A stretch of DNA of 64,000 bases from Bradyrhizobium sp. CCBAU 53340. GTDB lineage: Bacteria > Pseudomonadota > Alphaproteobacteria > Rhizobiales > Xanthobacteraceae. Of the stretch, positions 55,241 through 64,000 are shown one piece after another. How positions within the stretch are numbered: the first letter of the stretch is position 1; every line of letters begins with the position of its first letter. The position numbers were made by a program, and so were the translations under genes. The notes under the pieces were generated by a model that did no database searches, was not told the origin of the DNA, and was given only the letters and a program-made list of their open reading frames with translations. The stretch lies in contig NZ_CP030055.1 of NCBI RefSeq assembly GCF_015291645.1, positions 3,348,001-3,412,000 on the forward strand, given 5' to 3'.

Positions 55241-56439
55241 ACATGGAGCTTGCGCGCCGGATCGCTTTCACGATTGGCGCGCTACTCCTGTTCAGACTCG
55301 GCACCCACATCCCCGTACCCGGTGTGGTGCCGTCGACGCAGCCGCTCACGGCGGGACTCGTTGCCCGCCTCTCGCTTTTCGCCCTCGGTCTCGTTCCCTA
55401 TCTCAGTGCCGCGATCCTGGTCCGGCTGCTGGCGGTGGTCTGGCGCGGCTTGAGCGCGATCGAACGATCGGGCGAGGCAGGCCGGCGGCGGATCGCTCGC
55501 ATCACGCTCGCTGTGACGTTCGTCCTCGCCACGTTCCAGGCCTATGGCATTGCCTCGGCCCTCAAGGACATCCCAAATCTGGTCAGCGACCCCGACGGCT
55601 GGTTCGTGGTTACGGTCACCGCGACCCTGGTCGGTGGGGTGTTCGTGCTGATCTTCCTCAGCGAGCAGATCACCCGCCATGGCGTCGGCAATGGTCTCGC
55701 GCTGGTGCTGAGCGTCGGCTTCCTTGTGGCGTTGCCGACTGATGTCTCAAACGGCATCGAGCTGATGCGAAACGGCTCGGTCTCCAGCAATCTCGTGCTG
55801 TTCCACGTCGCGTTCTGGATCGCCGCGGTCGTGCTCATGGTCGTTGGCGAAAGCGCGCGGCGAAACATCGGGATTGAATTTGCCGAGCGTAGCGTGGGGC
55901 CGCGCATCCTGGCGGCGCGGCGGGCGGTGCTCCCGGTCAAGTTGAACAGCGCGGGCTTCCTGATACCGACCGCGGTGGCACCCTGGTTCATCTTCCTGCC
56001 GCTGACCGCTGCAGGCCTCCTGCTTGGCGGCGCCCCTTGGATCGAGGGCGTCTACCAATCCCTCCAGGTCGGGCGGCCCGCCCATCTGATCGCGATCTCG
56101 ATCGCCGTGTTCGTGCTGGCGTTCGTCTATACCTCCCATGTGGTCGATCCCGCAGAGGTCGCCGAGCAGCTTGCCAAGCACGGCGGCGCGATTCCCGGCG
56201 TCGCGCCGGGTGAGGCCACGGCGGACCATCTCGATCGCGTCGTGTCATTGACGACCGTCCTCGGAGCCGTCTACCTGACGCTGGTGCAGATGATTCCGGA
56301 AGCACTCTTGGTTTACGGAAACGGGCTGCCCTATAGTATGAGCGGTGGTGCGGCGCTGATCGTGGTTTGCACCATTCTCGATCTTCAAACACAGGTGCGC
56401 GACGTATCGCTCACCAATCCGGGGGGCGTACGCCGATGA
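55237..56439 (+). CDS. Divergent second SecY-like protein
   Basis: The 400-residue protein aligns with the preceding SecY from its first helix ([23 protein letters not shown] against RRIWFTLGALLVYRLGTYIPLPG-like sequence) to its tenth. It keeps ten hydrophobic segments, [20 protein letters not shown] and AKHGGAIPG. Differences from SecY are marked. The N-terminus is 18 residues shorter, the plug region is about 16 residues shorter (30-45 against 48-79), the Arg357 position is Ala323 (GVAPGE), and the basic C-terminal tail is absent. The start ATG overlaps the secY stop (ATGA) and its own stop overlaps adk the same way, so all three are coupled. It may be a regulator, partner or specialised channel; that is inference. 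Confidence 0.88.
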   Translation: MNMELARRIAFTIGALLLFRLGTHIPVPGVVPSTQPLTAGLVARLSLFALGLVPYLSAAILVRLLAVVWRGLSAIERSGEAGRRRIARITLAVTFVLATFQAYGIASALKDIPNLVSDPDGWFVVTVTATLVGGVFVLIFLSEQITRHGVGNGLALVLSVGFLVALPTDVSNGIELMRNGSVSSNLVLFHVAFWIAAVVLMVVGESARRNIGIEFAERSVGPRILAARRAVLPVKLNSAGFLIPTAVAPWFIFLPLTAAGLLLGGAPWIEGVYQSLQVGRPAHLIAISIAVFVLAFVYTSHVVDPAEVAEQLAKHGGAIPGVAPGEATADHLDRVVSLTTVLGAVYLTLVQMIPEALLVYGNGLPYSMSGGAALIVVCTILDLQTQVRDVSLTNPGGVRR

Positions 56440-57302
56440 GAATTATACTTCTGGGACCGCCAGGATCGGGCAAGGGGACCCAAGCGCAGCTGCTGGTGCA
56501 GCGCTATGGCATCGTCCAGCTCTCGACCGGCGAAATGTTGCGTGCAGCTGTTGCGGCCGGAACGCCGGTCGGACTGAAGGCCAAGGAGATCATGGCCAGC
56601 GGCGGTCTCGTCCCTGACGATGTCGTGGTCGGAATCATCTCCGACCGCATCGACCAGCCGGACGCCAAGCATGGCTTCATCCTGGATGGCTTCCCCCGCA
56701 CCGTGCCGCAGGCCGAGGCGCTGGACGAATTGCTGAAGCACAAGCACATGAAGCTCGACGCCGTGATCGAGCTTCGCGTCAACGAGAGCGCGTTGCTGAG
56801 CCGTGTCGAGACCCGTGTCGCCCAGATGCGGGAGCGCGGGGAGGAAGTCCGGCTCGACGACACTCCGGAGGTCCTGACCAAGCGGCTCGCCAGCTACCGC
56901 AGCCAGACGGAACCGCTGATTCACTATTATTCCGAGCGTCGGAAGCTCTCGACCATTGACGGCATGATGGCCATCGACGAGGTCACCCGTGCCATCCACC
57001 GCCAGCTCCTGGCGCTTGGTGCGGTCGAGCCCAAGACCCATGCCAAGACCGCGGCCAAGACGGCCTCCGTCAAAAAGGCGGCCAAAAAGGTCAAATCCGC
57101 CAAGAAACCGGCGAAAGCAGCCAAAAAGGCCGCCAAATCGGCCAAATCCGCCAAAAAGGCCGTGAAAGGCGCCAAAAAGGCAGCCAAGAAGCCGGCCAGG
57201 AAAACGGCCAAGAAAACGGCTAAAAAGACCGCCAAGAAGGCCCTCAAAAAGGGTGCCAGAAAAGCCGCAAAAAAGGTCACGAAAAAGCGAGCTAAGCGCT
57301 AG
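56436..57302 (+). CDS. adk: Adenylate kinase with lysine/alanine-rich C-terminal tail
   Basis: Residues 1 to about 195 are a complete short-LID adenylate kinase: P-loop GPPGSGKGT (7-15), AMP-site [14 protein letters not shown] (84-89), and the short lid [23 protein letters not shown]. It interconverts AMP, ADP and ATP. Residues 200-288 are a separate basic tail with 37 Lys and 4 Arg in 89 positions and no acidic residue, made of AAKK, TAKK and SAKK units, like histone H1 tails. Many of its lysines use AAA, while nearby ribosomal genes use mostly AAG. The start overlaps the upstream SecY-like stop. No frameshift is needed. Confidence 0.95.
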   Translation: MRIILLGPPGSGKGTQAQLLVQRYGIVQLSTGEMLRAAVAAGTPVGLKAKEIMASGGLVPDDVVVGIISDRIDQPDAKHGFILDGFPRTVPQAEALDELLKHKHMKLDAVIELRVNESALLSRVETRVAQMRERGEEVRLDDTPEVLTKRLASYRSQTEPLIHYYSERRKLSTIDGMMAIDEVTRAIHRQLLALGAVEPKTHAKTAAKTASVKKAAKKVKSAKKPAKAAKKAAKSAKSAKKAVKGAKKAAKKPARKTAKKTAKKTAKKALKKGARKAAKKVTKKRAKR

Positions 57303-57308
57303 CGGCGG

Positions 57309-57338
57309 TTGACGAAAGCCCCCGGAATCCCTTAATAA
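57309..57338 (+). promoter_or_regulatory. Sigma-70-type promoter candidate for rpsM cluster
   Basis: TTGACG (57309-57314) and TTAATA (57332-57337; TAATAA one base on) are spaced 17 bp, close to the bacterial housekeeping consensus. They lie in the 188-bp gap between adk and rpsM. The alpha cluster may therefore be transcribed separately from the spc part. Confidence 0.6.
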
Positions 57339-57490
57339 GCCCCGCATCCAAGTCGGATAGTTTCAAACGATGCCGGGCCCTAGGAAGACCAGGGGTGGGC
57401 GTCGTGTTCGCGTTTGTGAACACCTGCCCGAGAAACATAAGCACTTAAAGCCCGATTCCTGACGAGGGATCGGCAACAGGAGAGAAGGCC

Positions 57491-57859
57491 GTGGCCCGTA
57501 TTGCCGGCGTGAACATTCCGACCAACAAGCGCGTGCTGATCGCGCTCCAGTACATCCATGGCATCGGCCAGAAGATCGCTGGTGAGATCCTCGAAAAGGT
57601 GAAAATCCCCGAGGATCGTCGCGTCAATCAGCTCAGCGACGCTGAAGTGCTCCAGATCCGCGAAGTCATCGACCGCGACTATCTCGTCGAGGGCGATCTG
57701 CGTCGTGAAGTCGGTATCAACATCAAGCGTCTGATGGACCTCGGCTGCTATCGCGGCCTGCGCCATCGTCGCGGTCTGCCGGTGCGCGGCCAGCGCACCC
57801 ACACCAATGCGCGTACGCGCAAGGGTCCGGCCAAGGCCATCGCCGGCAAGAAGAAGTAA
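57491..57859 (+). CDS. rpsM: 30S ribosomal protein S13
   Basis: The 122-residue protein from GTG 57491 reads [25 protein letters not shown] and ends with [35 protein letters not shown], the S13 signature tail that touches tRNAs. GAGAAGGCC precedes the GTG. No rpmJ lies between secY and rpsM, unlike in enterobacteria. Confidence 0.97.
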   Translation: MARIAGVNIPTNKRVLIALQYIHGIGQKIAGEILEKVKIPEDRRVNQLSDAEVLQIREVIDRDYLVEGDLRREVGINIKRLMDLGCYRGLRHRRGLPVRGQRTHTNARTRKGPAKAIAGKKK

Positions 57860-57877
57860 GTTTTCGAATCCAATCGC

Positions 57878-57918
57878 GGCGTGTGGCGATAGGGGAAGCC
57901 CTTTCGCCACGCGCCTTT
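57878..57918 (+). terminator. Terminator-like hairpin between rpsM and rpsK
   Basis: GGCGTGTGGCGA (57878-57889) pairs with TCGCCACGCGCC (57904-57915) through one G-U pair, with TTT after it. It is strong enough for partial termination or RNA processing within the alpha cluster. Confidence 0.55.
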
Positions 57919-57981
57919 CGTTCCATCAGGTGTAGCCGCTGGCATTACGGCGGCGTTTGAGATCTCTAGGAAAGGTACTCT

Positions 57982-58371
57982 ATGGGCAAGGAAGCCACCC
58001 GCGTTCGTCGTCGTGAGCGCAAGAACATCGCCTCCGGCGTCGCGCACGTGAACTCGTCCTTCAACAACACGACCATCACCATCACCGACGCGCAGGGCAA
58101 CACCATTGCCTGGTCCTCCGCCGGCACGATGGGCTTCAAGGGTTCGCGCAAGTCGACCCCGTATGCCGCGCAGGTCGCCGCCGAAGACGTCTCCAAGAAG
58201 GCGCAGGAACACGGCATGCGCACGCTGGAAGTCGAGGTCGCCGGTCCCGGTTCGGGCCGTGAGTCGGCGCTCCGCGCGCTGCAGGCCGCGGGCTTCACCG
58301 TCACCTCGATCCGCGACGTGACCACGATCCCGCACAACGGTTGCCGTCCGCGCAAGCGTCGGCGCGTCTGA
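57982..58371 (+). CDS. rpsK: 30S ribosomal protein S11
   Basis: The 129-residue protein has [24 protein letters not shown] and the family end [23 protein letters not shown] (approximately, VTSIRDV here). It forms the 30S platform near the anti-Shine-Dalgarno end. AGGAAAGG precedes the ATG. Two hairpins separate it from rpoA. Confidence 0.97.
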   Translation: MGKEATRVRRRERKNIASGVAHVNSSFNNTTITITDAQGNTIAWSSAGTMGFKGSRKSTPYAAQVAAEDVSKKAQEHGMRTLEVEVAGPGSGRESALRALQAAGFTVTSIRDVTTIPHNGCRPRKRRRV

Positions 58372-58380
58372 TACGAAGTT

Positions 58381-58443
58381 GCGGGCGCCGTGGTGCCCGC
58401 GATGCTTTTTTTAAGAAGCCGCGGATTTGATCTGCGGCCTTTC
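58381..58443 (+). terminator. Two hairpins between rpsK and rpoA
   Basis: GCGGGC (58381-58386) and GCCCGC (58395-58400) form a stem shortly followed by a run of seven T (58406-58412). A second stem GCCGCGGAT/ATCTGCGGC (58418-58426 and 58430-58438, one G-U pair) is followed by CTTTC. Together they look like a partial terminator before rpoA. Confidence 0.6.
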
Positions 58444-58483
58444 TCCAACGCCAGTATTTGAATTTTCAAATCGACTGGCCTGT

Positions 58484-59515
58484 ATGGGTGAAACAGTGAC
58501 GATCCAGAAAAATTGGCAAGAACTGATTCGGCCGAACAAGCTCCAGGTCACGCCCGGCAGCGACCCGTCGCGCTTTGCGACCATCGTCGCCGAGCCGCTC
58601 GAGCGCGGCTTCGGCCAGACCCTCGGCAATGCGCTGCGCCGCATCCTGCTCTCCTCGCTCCAGGGCGCGGCGGTGCAGTCGGTGCACATCGACGGCGTGC
58701 TGCACGAGTTCTCCTCGATCGCTGGCGTCCGTGAGGACGTCACCGACATCGTGCTGAATATCAAGGACATCTCGATCAAGATGCAGGGCGAAGGCCCCAA
58801 GCGCATGGTCGTGAAGAAGAGCGGCCCGGGCGTCGTCACCGCCGGCGACATCCAGACCGTCGGCGATGTCACGGTGCTGAACCCGGACCTGCAGATCTGC
58901 ACGCTCGACGAGGGCGCCGAGATCCGCATGGAGTTCACGGTCTCGACCGGCAAGGGCTACGTGCCCGCCGAGCGCAACCGTCCCGAGGACGCGCCGATCG
59001 GCCTGATCCCGGTCGACAGCCTGTACTCGCCGGTCCGCAAGGTCTCCTACAAGGTCGAGAACACCCGCGAGGGCCAGATCCTCGACTACGACAAGCTGAC
59101 CATGACGATCGAGACCAACGGCGCGATCTCGCCGGATGACTCGGTGGCTTACGCCGCTCGCATCCTGCAGGATCAGCTCAACGTGTTCGTCAACTTCGAA
59201 GAGCCGCGCAAGGAAGTCGCCCAGGAGATCATCCCGGACCTCGCCTTCAACCCGGCCTTCCTGAAGAAGGTGGACGAGCTCGAGCTGTCGGTGCGTTCGG
59301 CCAATTGCTTGAAGAACGACAACATCGTCTACATCGGCGATCTCGTGCAGAAGAGCGAAGCGGAAATGCTCCGCACTCCGAACTTCGGCCGCAAGTCGCT
59401 GAACGAGATCAAGGAAGTGCTGGCCCAGATGGGGCTGCATCTCGGCATGGAAGTGCCGGGCTGGCCGCCGGAGAACATCGACGAGCTCGCCAAGCGCTTC
59501 GAAGATCACTACTGA
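58484..59515 (+). CDS. rpoA: RNA polymerase subunit alpha
   Basis: The 343-residue protein begins [20 protein letters not shown]. Its N-terminal domain carries [25 protein letters not shown] for dimer formation and beta/beta' contact. After a linker, the C-terminal domain (about 255-335) has [27 protein letters not shown] and [23 protein letters not shown], which bind UP elements and activators. ATG 58484 gives the known genus length; the 58427 start lies in the hairpin region. A terminator follows. Confidence 0.98.
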   Translation: MGETVTIQKNWQELIRPNKLQVTPGSDPSRFATIVAEPLERGFGQTLGNALRRILLSSLQGAAVQSVHIDGVLHEFSSIAGVREDVTDIVLNIKDISIKMQGEGPKRMVVKKSGPGVVTAGDIQTVGDVTVLNPDLQICTLDEGAEIRMEFTVSTGKGYVPAERNRPEDAPIGLIPVDSLYSPVRKVSYKVENTREGQILDYDKLTMTIETNGAISPDDSVAYAARILQDQLNVFVNFEEPRKEVAQEIIPDLAFNPAFLKKVDELELSVRSANCLKNDNIVYIGDLVQKSEAEMLRTPNFGRKSLNEIKEVLAQMGLHLGMEVPGWPPENIDELAKRFEDHY

Positions 59516-59527
59516 TCGACTTCACCG

Positions 59528-59557
59528 TGACGGCCGGCGTCCCCGGCCGTCATTTTT
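59528..59557 (+). terminator. Rho-independent terminator between rpoA and rplQ
   Basis: TGACGGCCGG (59528-59537), a 5-nt loop, CCGGCCGTCA (59543-59552) and TTTTT. A full-strength terminator, so rplQ may need read-through or its own promoter in the 80 bp that follow. Confidence 0.88.
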
Positions 59558-59635
59558 ATGGGCGAACGCAGGAAGCCCACCTGAGCAACTGGTCCGACGA
59601 ACCGTCGCGGCAGTTCTAAAACAAGGAATAGTTAC

Positions 59636-60052
59636 ATGCGTCACGGCAAGGTTCATCGGAAGCTCAACCGCACGGCCGAGCACCGCCGCGCGATGTTCGC
59701 CAACATGGCAGCCGCGCTGATCAAGCACGAGCAGATCGTCACCACGCTGCCCAAGGCCAAGGAGCTTCGTCCGATCGTCGAGAAGCTCGTCACCCTTGGC
59801 AAGAAGGGCGGCCTGTCCATGCGTCGCCAGGCCATCTCCGAGATGCGCGACAAGGACCAGGTCAAGAAGCTGTTCGACGTGCTGGCGCCCCGCTACAAGG
59901 ATCGCCAGGGCGGCTACACCCGCATCATCAAGGCGGGCTTCCGCTACGGCGACAACGCCGCGATGGCCGTGATCGAGTTCGTCGATCGCGACGTCGATGC
60001 CAAGGGCCAGGACTCAGGTCCAGTGCAGGCGAAGGAAGCCGAGGCGGCGTAA
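59636..60052 (+). CDS. rplQ: 50S ribosomal protein L17
   Basis: The 138-residue protein starts [49 protein letters not shown] sequence, the L17 pattern, and ends with an Ala/Glu tail. It lies near the exit tunnel. AAGGAATAG precedes the ATG. A perfect terminator follows, marking the end of the ribosomal block. Confidence 0.97.
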   Translation: MRHGKVHRKLNRTAEHRRAMFANMAAALIKHEQIVTTLPKAKELRPIVEKLVTLGKKGGLSMRRQAISEMRDKDQVKKLFDVLAPRYKDRQGGYTRIIKAGFRYGDNAAMAVIEFVDRDVDAKGQDSGPVQAKEAEAA

Positions 60053-60075
60053 GCCAAATCGAAAATCAGGTTTCG

Positions 60076-60105
60076 AAAGCGGCGCCCTCTGGGCGCCGCT
60101 TTTTT
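60076..60105 (+). terminator. Rho-independent terminator after rplQ
   Basis: AAAGCGGCGCCC (60076-60087), TCT, GGGCGCCGCTTT (60091-60102) and further T residues form a perfect 12-bp stem 23 bp past the rplQ stop. Confidence 0.93.
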
Positions 60106-60294
60106 GTATCCCGCAGCCACTTCTCATGCGGCGCACGATGATGACGAAATCATACGTGCGATTGCGCAAGCCATCGCGCGCGACGGTCACAGCCTGAAGT
60201 CGCTGATGGCCTATGCTGGCCGTGCCACCATGACTGCAGGACCTCGATGCCCTCGTCGCGTTTGTCAGAACGCTGTCGCCAAAGAAATAGGTGC

Positions 60295-60412
60295 CGTAGG
60301 GTGGGCAAAGGCGCGCGTGCTTCGCGCGCCGTGCCCACCACCTATAGATGGTGGGCACGCTTCCGCCTTCGCTCCTCGAGCTATGGCCGACAAGCCGCTT
60401 TGCCCACCCTAC
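60295..60412. repeat. CGTAGGGTGGGCAAAG dispersed repeat, left copy
   Basis: The outer ends CGTAGGGTGGGCAAAG and CTTTGCCCACCCTAC are inverted. Inside, GTGCCCACC (60331-60339) pairs with GGTGGGCAC (60350-60358). A copy in opposite orientation is at 63776-63900. The surrounding gap (60106-60510) has no supported gene; a 114-codon frame at 60104-60448 runs through the repeat and is rejected. Confidence 0.8.
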
Positions 60413-60510
60413 AAATCTGCCGTTGTGGCAGCTCTCACGCATCGGTGAGCGGCGATTGCACCGACACGTGCAGCGCACGATATCGGCTTCAACCTCAGCG
60501 GAGATAAAAC

Positions 60511-61299
60511 ATGAAGATCGACCTTTCCGGAAAGACTGCCCTCGTCACCGGCTCGACCGCCGGCATCGGCCACGCCATTGCCAAGGGCCTCGCGGGCTCC
60601 GGCGCGAGTGTCGTGATCAACGGGCGCGGCCAGGACAAGGTCGATGCCGCCGTGCGCAAGCTGGAAGGGACGGGAGCCAAGGTCCGCGGCATCGCCGCCG
60701 ACGTCTCGACCGCTGCTGGCTGCAAGGCGCTGGTTGCGGCACTGCCCGAGGTCGACATCCTCATCAACAATGCCGGCATCTTCGAGCCGAAGGGCTTTTT
60801 CGAGATTCCGGACGAGGACTGGAGCCGTTTCTTCGAGGTCAATGTGATGAGCGGCGTGCGGCTCTCGCGCGCCTACATGCAAGGCATGCTCAAGCGCAAC
60901 TGGGGCCGCATCGTCTTCATCTCCTCCGAGTCGGGACTCAACATTCCCGCCGAGATGATCCACTACGGCATGAGCAAGACCGCCCAGCTCGCGGTCGCGC
61001 GTGGCCTCGCGCAGCTCACCCAGGGCACCGCCGTCACGGTGAACTCGGTGCTCCCTGGCCCGACCATGTCCGAGGGCGTCGAGACTTTCGTGAAGGATCT
61101 GGCGAAGCAGAACGGGCAATCGGTGGATGAAGCCGCCGCCAATTTCGTCAGGCAGCACCGTCCGAGCTCGCTGATCGGGCGTTTCGCCAGCGTCGACGAG
61201 ATCGCCAATATGGTGGTCTATGTCGCCTCGAAGGAGGCATCCGCGACCAACGGCGCGGCGCTACGGGCCGAAGGCGGCATCGTCAACACCATCGCTTAA
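60511..61299 (+). CDS. SDR-family oxidoreductase
   Basis: The 262-residue protein has TGSTAGIG (13-20), NNAG (86-89), Ser139 (FISSESG), Tyr152 and Lys156 (YGMSK) of classical SDRs. Gly37-Arg39 after strand 2 (INGRG) favours NADP. A longer loop near 190-225 (EGVETFVKDLAKQNGQSVDEAAANFVRQHRPSSLIGR) is typical of a subgroup often annotated as oxidoreductases of unknown substrate. GGAGATAAA precedes the ATG. It is alone between the repeat and the ClC gene. Confidence 0.87.
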   Translation: MKIDLSGKTALVTGSTAGIGHAIAKGLAGSGASVVINGRGQDKVDAAVRKLEGTGAKVRGIAADVSTAAGCKALVAALPEVDILINNAGIFEPKGFFEIPDEDWSRFFEVNVMSGVRLSRAYMQGMLKRNWGRIVFISSESGLNIPAEMIHYGMSKTAQLAVARGLAQLTQGTAVTVNSVLPGPTMSEGVETFVKDLAKQNGQSVDEAAANFVRQHRPSSLIGRFASVDEIANMVVYVASKEASATNGAALRAEGGIVNTIA

Positions 61300-61393
61300 G
61301 CCGTGATCGGGCGTCGGGAGCGGGAGTTCCGGCCTAGCCGTTCTGCTCCTGCGCCCCTTTCATTCGCGGTGAGACTGGCTAAAACGGGCCTCC

Positions 61394-62710
61394 ATGCTCT
61401 GGCCCCTCTCGACCCGCCACAAACGCCTGTTCAGGCTGACATCTGCACGCTGGCAGCGGCGGGCGATCTTTCTGCTCGGCGGGATCGGCGTCGGCGCTGC
61501 GGCCGTGGCGCTGGCGCAGCTGGCTGATCTCGCGCAATACGCCTTTACACTCCTCCTGGCCAAGTCGCGCTATGCCGTGCTGGCGGTGACGCCGCTCGGC
61601 TTCATGCTTTCAGCCTATATGACCCTCCGCCTGTTCCCGAATGCGCAGGGCAGCGGCATCCCGCAGGCGATCGCCGCGCGGCATCTGACCGATCAGGCCG
61701 CGCGAGAGAGCCTGGTCTCGATCCGGATCGCGATCGGCAAGATGATCCTCACCTTGTTTGGGCTGCTGTGCGGCGGCTCCGTGGGGCGGGAAGGGCCGAC
61801 CGTCCAGGTCGGCGCCTCCATCATGTTCGCACTCGGTCGTGTCTCGCCGCGCCGCCAACCTGGGTTGATCCTGGCCGGTGCGGCTGCCGGCGTCGCCGCG
61901 GCCTTCAACACGCCGCTCGCCGGAATCGTCTTCGGCATCGAGGAGATGAGCCGCGCCTTCGAGACCCGCACGTCCAGCCTGATCATTGGGGCCGTCATTG
62001 CGGCCGGCCTGACCTCGCTCGCGCTTGCGGGCAATTACGCCTATTTCGGCAGCAGTGCGATGACGCTGGCACGTGGCGCCGACTGGCTGGCCGTTCCGGC
62101 CTGCGGCGTCGTCGGCGGCCTCGCGGGCGGCCTGTTCAGCCGCGTCGTCATTGCCATGGCGCGCGGGTTCAAGAGCCCGCTCGGACGGGCGATCAAGGGC
62201 CATCCGCTCTGGTTTGCGTTCGCCTGCGGCCTTGCCGTCGCGATATGCGGTCTGGTGTCCGGCGACACCATCTACGGCACGGGTTATGTGCAGGTGAAGG
62301 CGGCGTTGGATCACGGCACCCCGTTGCCGCAGGACTTTGGGGTGCTCAAGCTCTTGGCGACGAGCTTTGCCGCCATCAGCGGCATACCGGGCGGCATTTT
62401 CTCGCCATCGCTCGCCGTCGGCGCGGGCATCGGCAGCAACATTGCGTCATTCTTCCATGACGCGCCGCTCGGCGCGATCATGCTGCTCGGCATGGTCTCG
62501 TATTTCGCTGGCGTCGTTCAAGCGCCGATCACCGCCTTCGTGATCGTGACCGAAATGACCGACAATCACGGCATGGTCGTGCCGCTGATGGCGGCCGCGC
62601 TGATCGCGCATTTCGTCTCGCGCATGATCTGCGAGGAGGGTATCTATCACGCGCTCGCAAAAGGCTTTGTCGAGCGGGCGACCCGTCCGCGCGAGGGGGA
62701 GGAAAGATGA
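61394..62710 (+). CDS. ClC-family chloride channel/antiporter
   Basis: The 438-residue membrane protein has the three ClC selectivity motifs GSGIPQ (86-91), GREGPTVQ (131-138, gating Glu133) and [15 protein letters not shown] (near 332-346). The internal Glu pair in [15 protein letters not shown] (171-185) matches the proton-path glutamate of E. coli ClC, so it may work as a chloride/proton exchanger. No CBS domains follow. Its stop overlaps the hisC start (ATGA), an unexpected pairing. Confidence 0.9.
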   Translation: MLWPLSTRHKRLFRLTSARWQRRAIFLLGGIGVGAAAVALAQLADLAQYAFTLLLAKSRYAVLAVTPLGFMLSAYMTLRLFPNAQGSGIPQAIAARHLTDQAARESLVSIRIAIGKMILTLFGLLCGGSVGREGPTVQVGASIMFALGRVSPRRQPGLILAGAAAGVAAAFNTPLAGIVFGIEEMSRAFETRTSSLIIGAVIAAGLTSLALAGNYAYFGSSAMTLARGADWLAVPACGVVGGLAGGLFSRVVIAMARGFKSPLGRAIKGHPLWFAFACGLAVAICGLVSGDTIYGTGYVQVKAALDHGTPLPQDFGVLKLLATSFAAISGIPGGIFSPSLAVGAGIGSNIASFFHDAPLGAIMLLGMVSYFAGVVQAPITAFVIVTEMTDNHGMVVPLMAAALIAHFVSRMICEEGIYHALAKGFVERATRPREGEER

Positions 62711-63765
62711 GCCGTTTCTGGAGCAGCTTGACGCACGAGCTGAAGCCCTATGTGCCGGGCGAGCAGCCGCGCATGGCGGATCTGGTCAAGCTCAACACCA
62801 ACGAGAACCCGCTCGGTCCGTCGCCGCGGGCGCTGCAGGCGATCCGTGACGCGGCGGCCGATACGCTGCGTCTTTATCCGGATCCGCAGGCGACGGCGCT
62901 GCGGGCGGCCCTGGCCGCCTATCACGGCGTGAGACCAGAGCAGGTGTTCGTCGGCAACGGCTCAGACGAGGTGCTGGCGCATGCCTTCGTCGCGCTGCTG
63001 AAGCATGATGCGCCACTACTGTTTCCCGATATCACCTACAGTTTCTATCCGGTCTATTGCCGTCTGTTCGGTATCGCCTATGAGACTGTGGCGCTCGATC
63101 AGGCCATGCAGATCCGCACGGCGGATTATCGCCGGCCGGCGGGCGCGATCATCATTCCGAATCCGAACGCGCCAACAGGCATCGCGCTGTCGCGCGCGGA
63201 GATCGCGACACTGCTGGCGGAGCACAAGGATGCGCCTGTCGTCGTCGACGAAGCCTATGTCGATTTCGGCGCCGAGACCGCGATTCCGCTGGTTGCGTCC
63301 CATCGCAATCTCCTGGTCGTGCAGACCATGTCCAAGTCGCGCGCGCTCGCCGGGCTTCGCGTCGGATATGCGATCGGCGATGCCGATCTGATCGACGCGC
63401 TGACGCGCGTGAAGGACAGCTTCAATTCATATCCACTCGGCCGGCCTGCGCAGGCCGGCGCGATCGCCTCCATCGAGGACGAGGACTATTTCCAGCAGAG
63501 TCGCCGTCGCGTGATCGAGGGCAGGGAGCGGCTGACCCGCGGACTGAAGGCGGTCGGTTTCGAGGTGTTGCCCTCGCTCGCCAACTTCGTCTTCGCGCGC
63601 CATCCCGCGCATGAAGGGGCTGCGCTTGCGGCGGCGCTGCGCGAGCAGGCAGTGATCGTCCGCCACTTCTCCGTGTCTCGCATCTCGGATTTCCTGCGGA
63701 TCACCGTGGGCACGGATGAGCAGATCGAGCGGCTGCTGTCGGCTTTGGTCCGGATCGTGGGGTAG
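62707..63765 (+). CDS. hisC: Histidinol-phosphate aminotransferase
   Basis: The 352-residue protein is a fold-type I PLP enzyme: [11 protein letters not shown] (30-40), NGSDE (84-88), NPNAPTG (152-158), DEAYVDF (181-187), the PLP-binding Lys210 in [16 protein letters not shown], and a late [11 protein letters not shown] with the phosphate-binding Arg. The pattern fits HisC, which makes histidinol phosphate; action on aromatic amino acids is also possible in this family. It overlaps the ClC stop by four bases and ends just before the right repeat copy. Confidence 0.87.
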   Translation: MSRFWSSLTHELKPYVPGEQPRMADLVKLNTNENPLGPSPRALQAIRDAAADTLRLYPDPQATALRAALAAYHGVRPEQVFVGNGSDEVLAHAFVALLKHDAPLLFPDITYSFYPVYCRLFGIAYETVALDQAMQIRTADYRRPAGAIIIPNPNAPTGIALSRAEIATLLAEHKDAPVVVDEAYVDFGAETAIPLVASHRNLLVVQTMSKSRALAGLRVGYAIGDADLIDALTRVKDSFNSYPLGRPAQAGAIASIEDEDYFQQSRRRVIEGRERLTRGLKAVGFEVLPSLANFVFARHPAHEGAALAAALREQAVIVRHFSVSRISDFLRITVGTDEQIERLLSALVRIVG

Positions 63766-63775
63766 CGCCGGAAAT

Positions 63776-63900
63776 CGTAGGGTGGGCAAAGCGGCTTGTC
63801 CGCCGTAGCTCGAAGAGCGAAGACGGAAGCGTGCCCACCATCTCTTGCCGCCATAGCCAGGTGGTGGGCACGGCGCAAGGGCGCCTTTGCCCACCCTACG
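63776..63900. repeat. CGTAGGGTGGGCAAAG dispersed repeat, right copy (inverted)
   Basis: The reverse complement of this stretch matches 60295-60412 over its ends and middle (GGTGGGCACGCTTCCG, CTTCGCTC, CGAGCTA, GACAAGCCGCTTTGCCCACCCTAC), with a different inner part. It lies between hisC and the partial alcohol dehydrogenase. Confidence 0.8.
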
Positions 63901-63919
63901 AGACGTTACGAGGCCGTTG

Positions 63920-64000
63920 CTACCACCCCTCCAGCACGATCTTGCCGCGCGACTTGCCGCTCTCGAGCAGCGCGTGAGCACGCTTGAGGTTGGCCGCGTT
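63920..64000 (-). CDS. Zinc-type alcohol dehydrogenase/quinone oxidoreductase, C-terminal end only
   Basis: The 26 visible residues on the minus strand read NAANLKRAHALLESGKSRGK and IVLEGW before TAG (63920-63922). This ending (AHxLLESGKxxGKIVL) is typical of medium-chain dehydrogenase/reductases of the quinone-oxidoreductase type. The rest lies past the right edge, so no cofactor or zinc site can be checked. It is convergent with hisC, with a repeat in between. Confidence 0.72.
   Translation of the reverse strand, partial: NAANLKRAHALLESGKSRGKIVLEGW

Noticed and set aside
53909..56439. Idea that the two SecY frames are one broken gene
   Set aside because: Each covers helices 1 to 10 in full, so this is a pair of complete paralogues, not a frameshift.
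60104..60448. 114-codon ORF after rplQ
   Set aside because: Starts at the terminator T-run and reads through the CGTAGGGTGGGCAAAG repeat.

Overview
The window is GC-rich chromosomal DNA of an alphaproteobacterium, most likely Bradyrhizobium or a close relative in the Nitrobacteraceae. This is inferred from the RpoA, L10 and L29 sequences and lengths, the order of the ribosomal genes, and several intergenic palindromes typical of that group. There is no sign of a prophage, insertion sequence, conjugative element or CRISPR array. One tRNA gene (Trp) is present.

From 1 to 19.6 kb the genes are accessory metabolism. A partial SPFH-domain gene diverges from an NrtR-like Nudix regulator, with two matched operators between them. 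Next come two MFS transporters with a BKACE enzyme and a class III CoA-transferase, a RidA protein, and a TetR regulator diverging from an acyl-CoA dehydrogenase and an APH-type kinase (the two halves of an ACAD10/11-like enzyme). NIPSNAP, LysE and ArgE genes follow. A second TetR regulator diverges from a DUF1772 membrane protein over two operator copies. After about 1 kb of repeat DNA come two SDRs, a histidine phosphatase and a class C beta-lactamase-fold hydrolase.

From 19.7 to 33.7 kb lie tRNA-Trp, secE-nusG, rplK-rplA, a D-2-hydroxyacid dehydrogenase set between L1 and L10, rplJ-rplL and rpoB-rpoC. From 33.8 to 39.2 kb three non-translation genes sit between rpoC and rpsL. They are an FAD amine-oxidase/methyltransferase fusion, an ABC exporter with an acidic run at both ends, and a convergent FAD oxidoreductase. 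The oxidoreductase's poly-serine tail is encoded antisense to the exporter's acidic tail.

From 39.9 to 60.1 kb runs the str-S10-spc-alpha block: rpsL-rpsG-fusA-tuf, rpsJ to rplO, secY, a divergent second secY-like gene, adk with a lysine/alanine-rich tail, rpsM-rpsK-rpoA-rplQ. Terminator-like hairpins divide the block. From 60.3 to 63.9 kb two inverted copies of one repeat flank an SDR, a ClC antiporter and hisC. A partial alcohol dehydrogenase ends the window.

The strongest leads are the SecY paralogue (plug region about 16 residues shorter, Arg357 equivalent changed to Ala, no basic C-terminal tail), the histone-H1-like tail on adenylate kinase, and the 33.8-39.2 kb three-gene group with its overlapping low-complexity tails.
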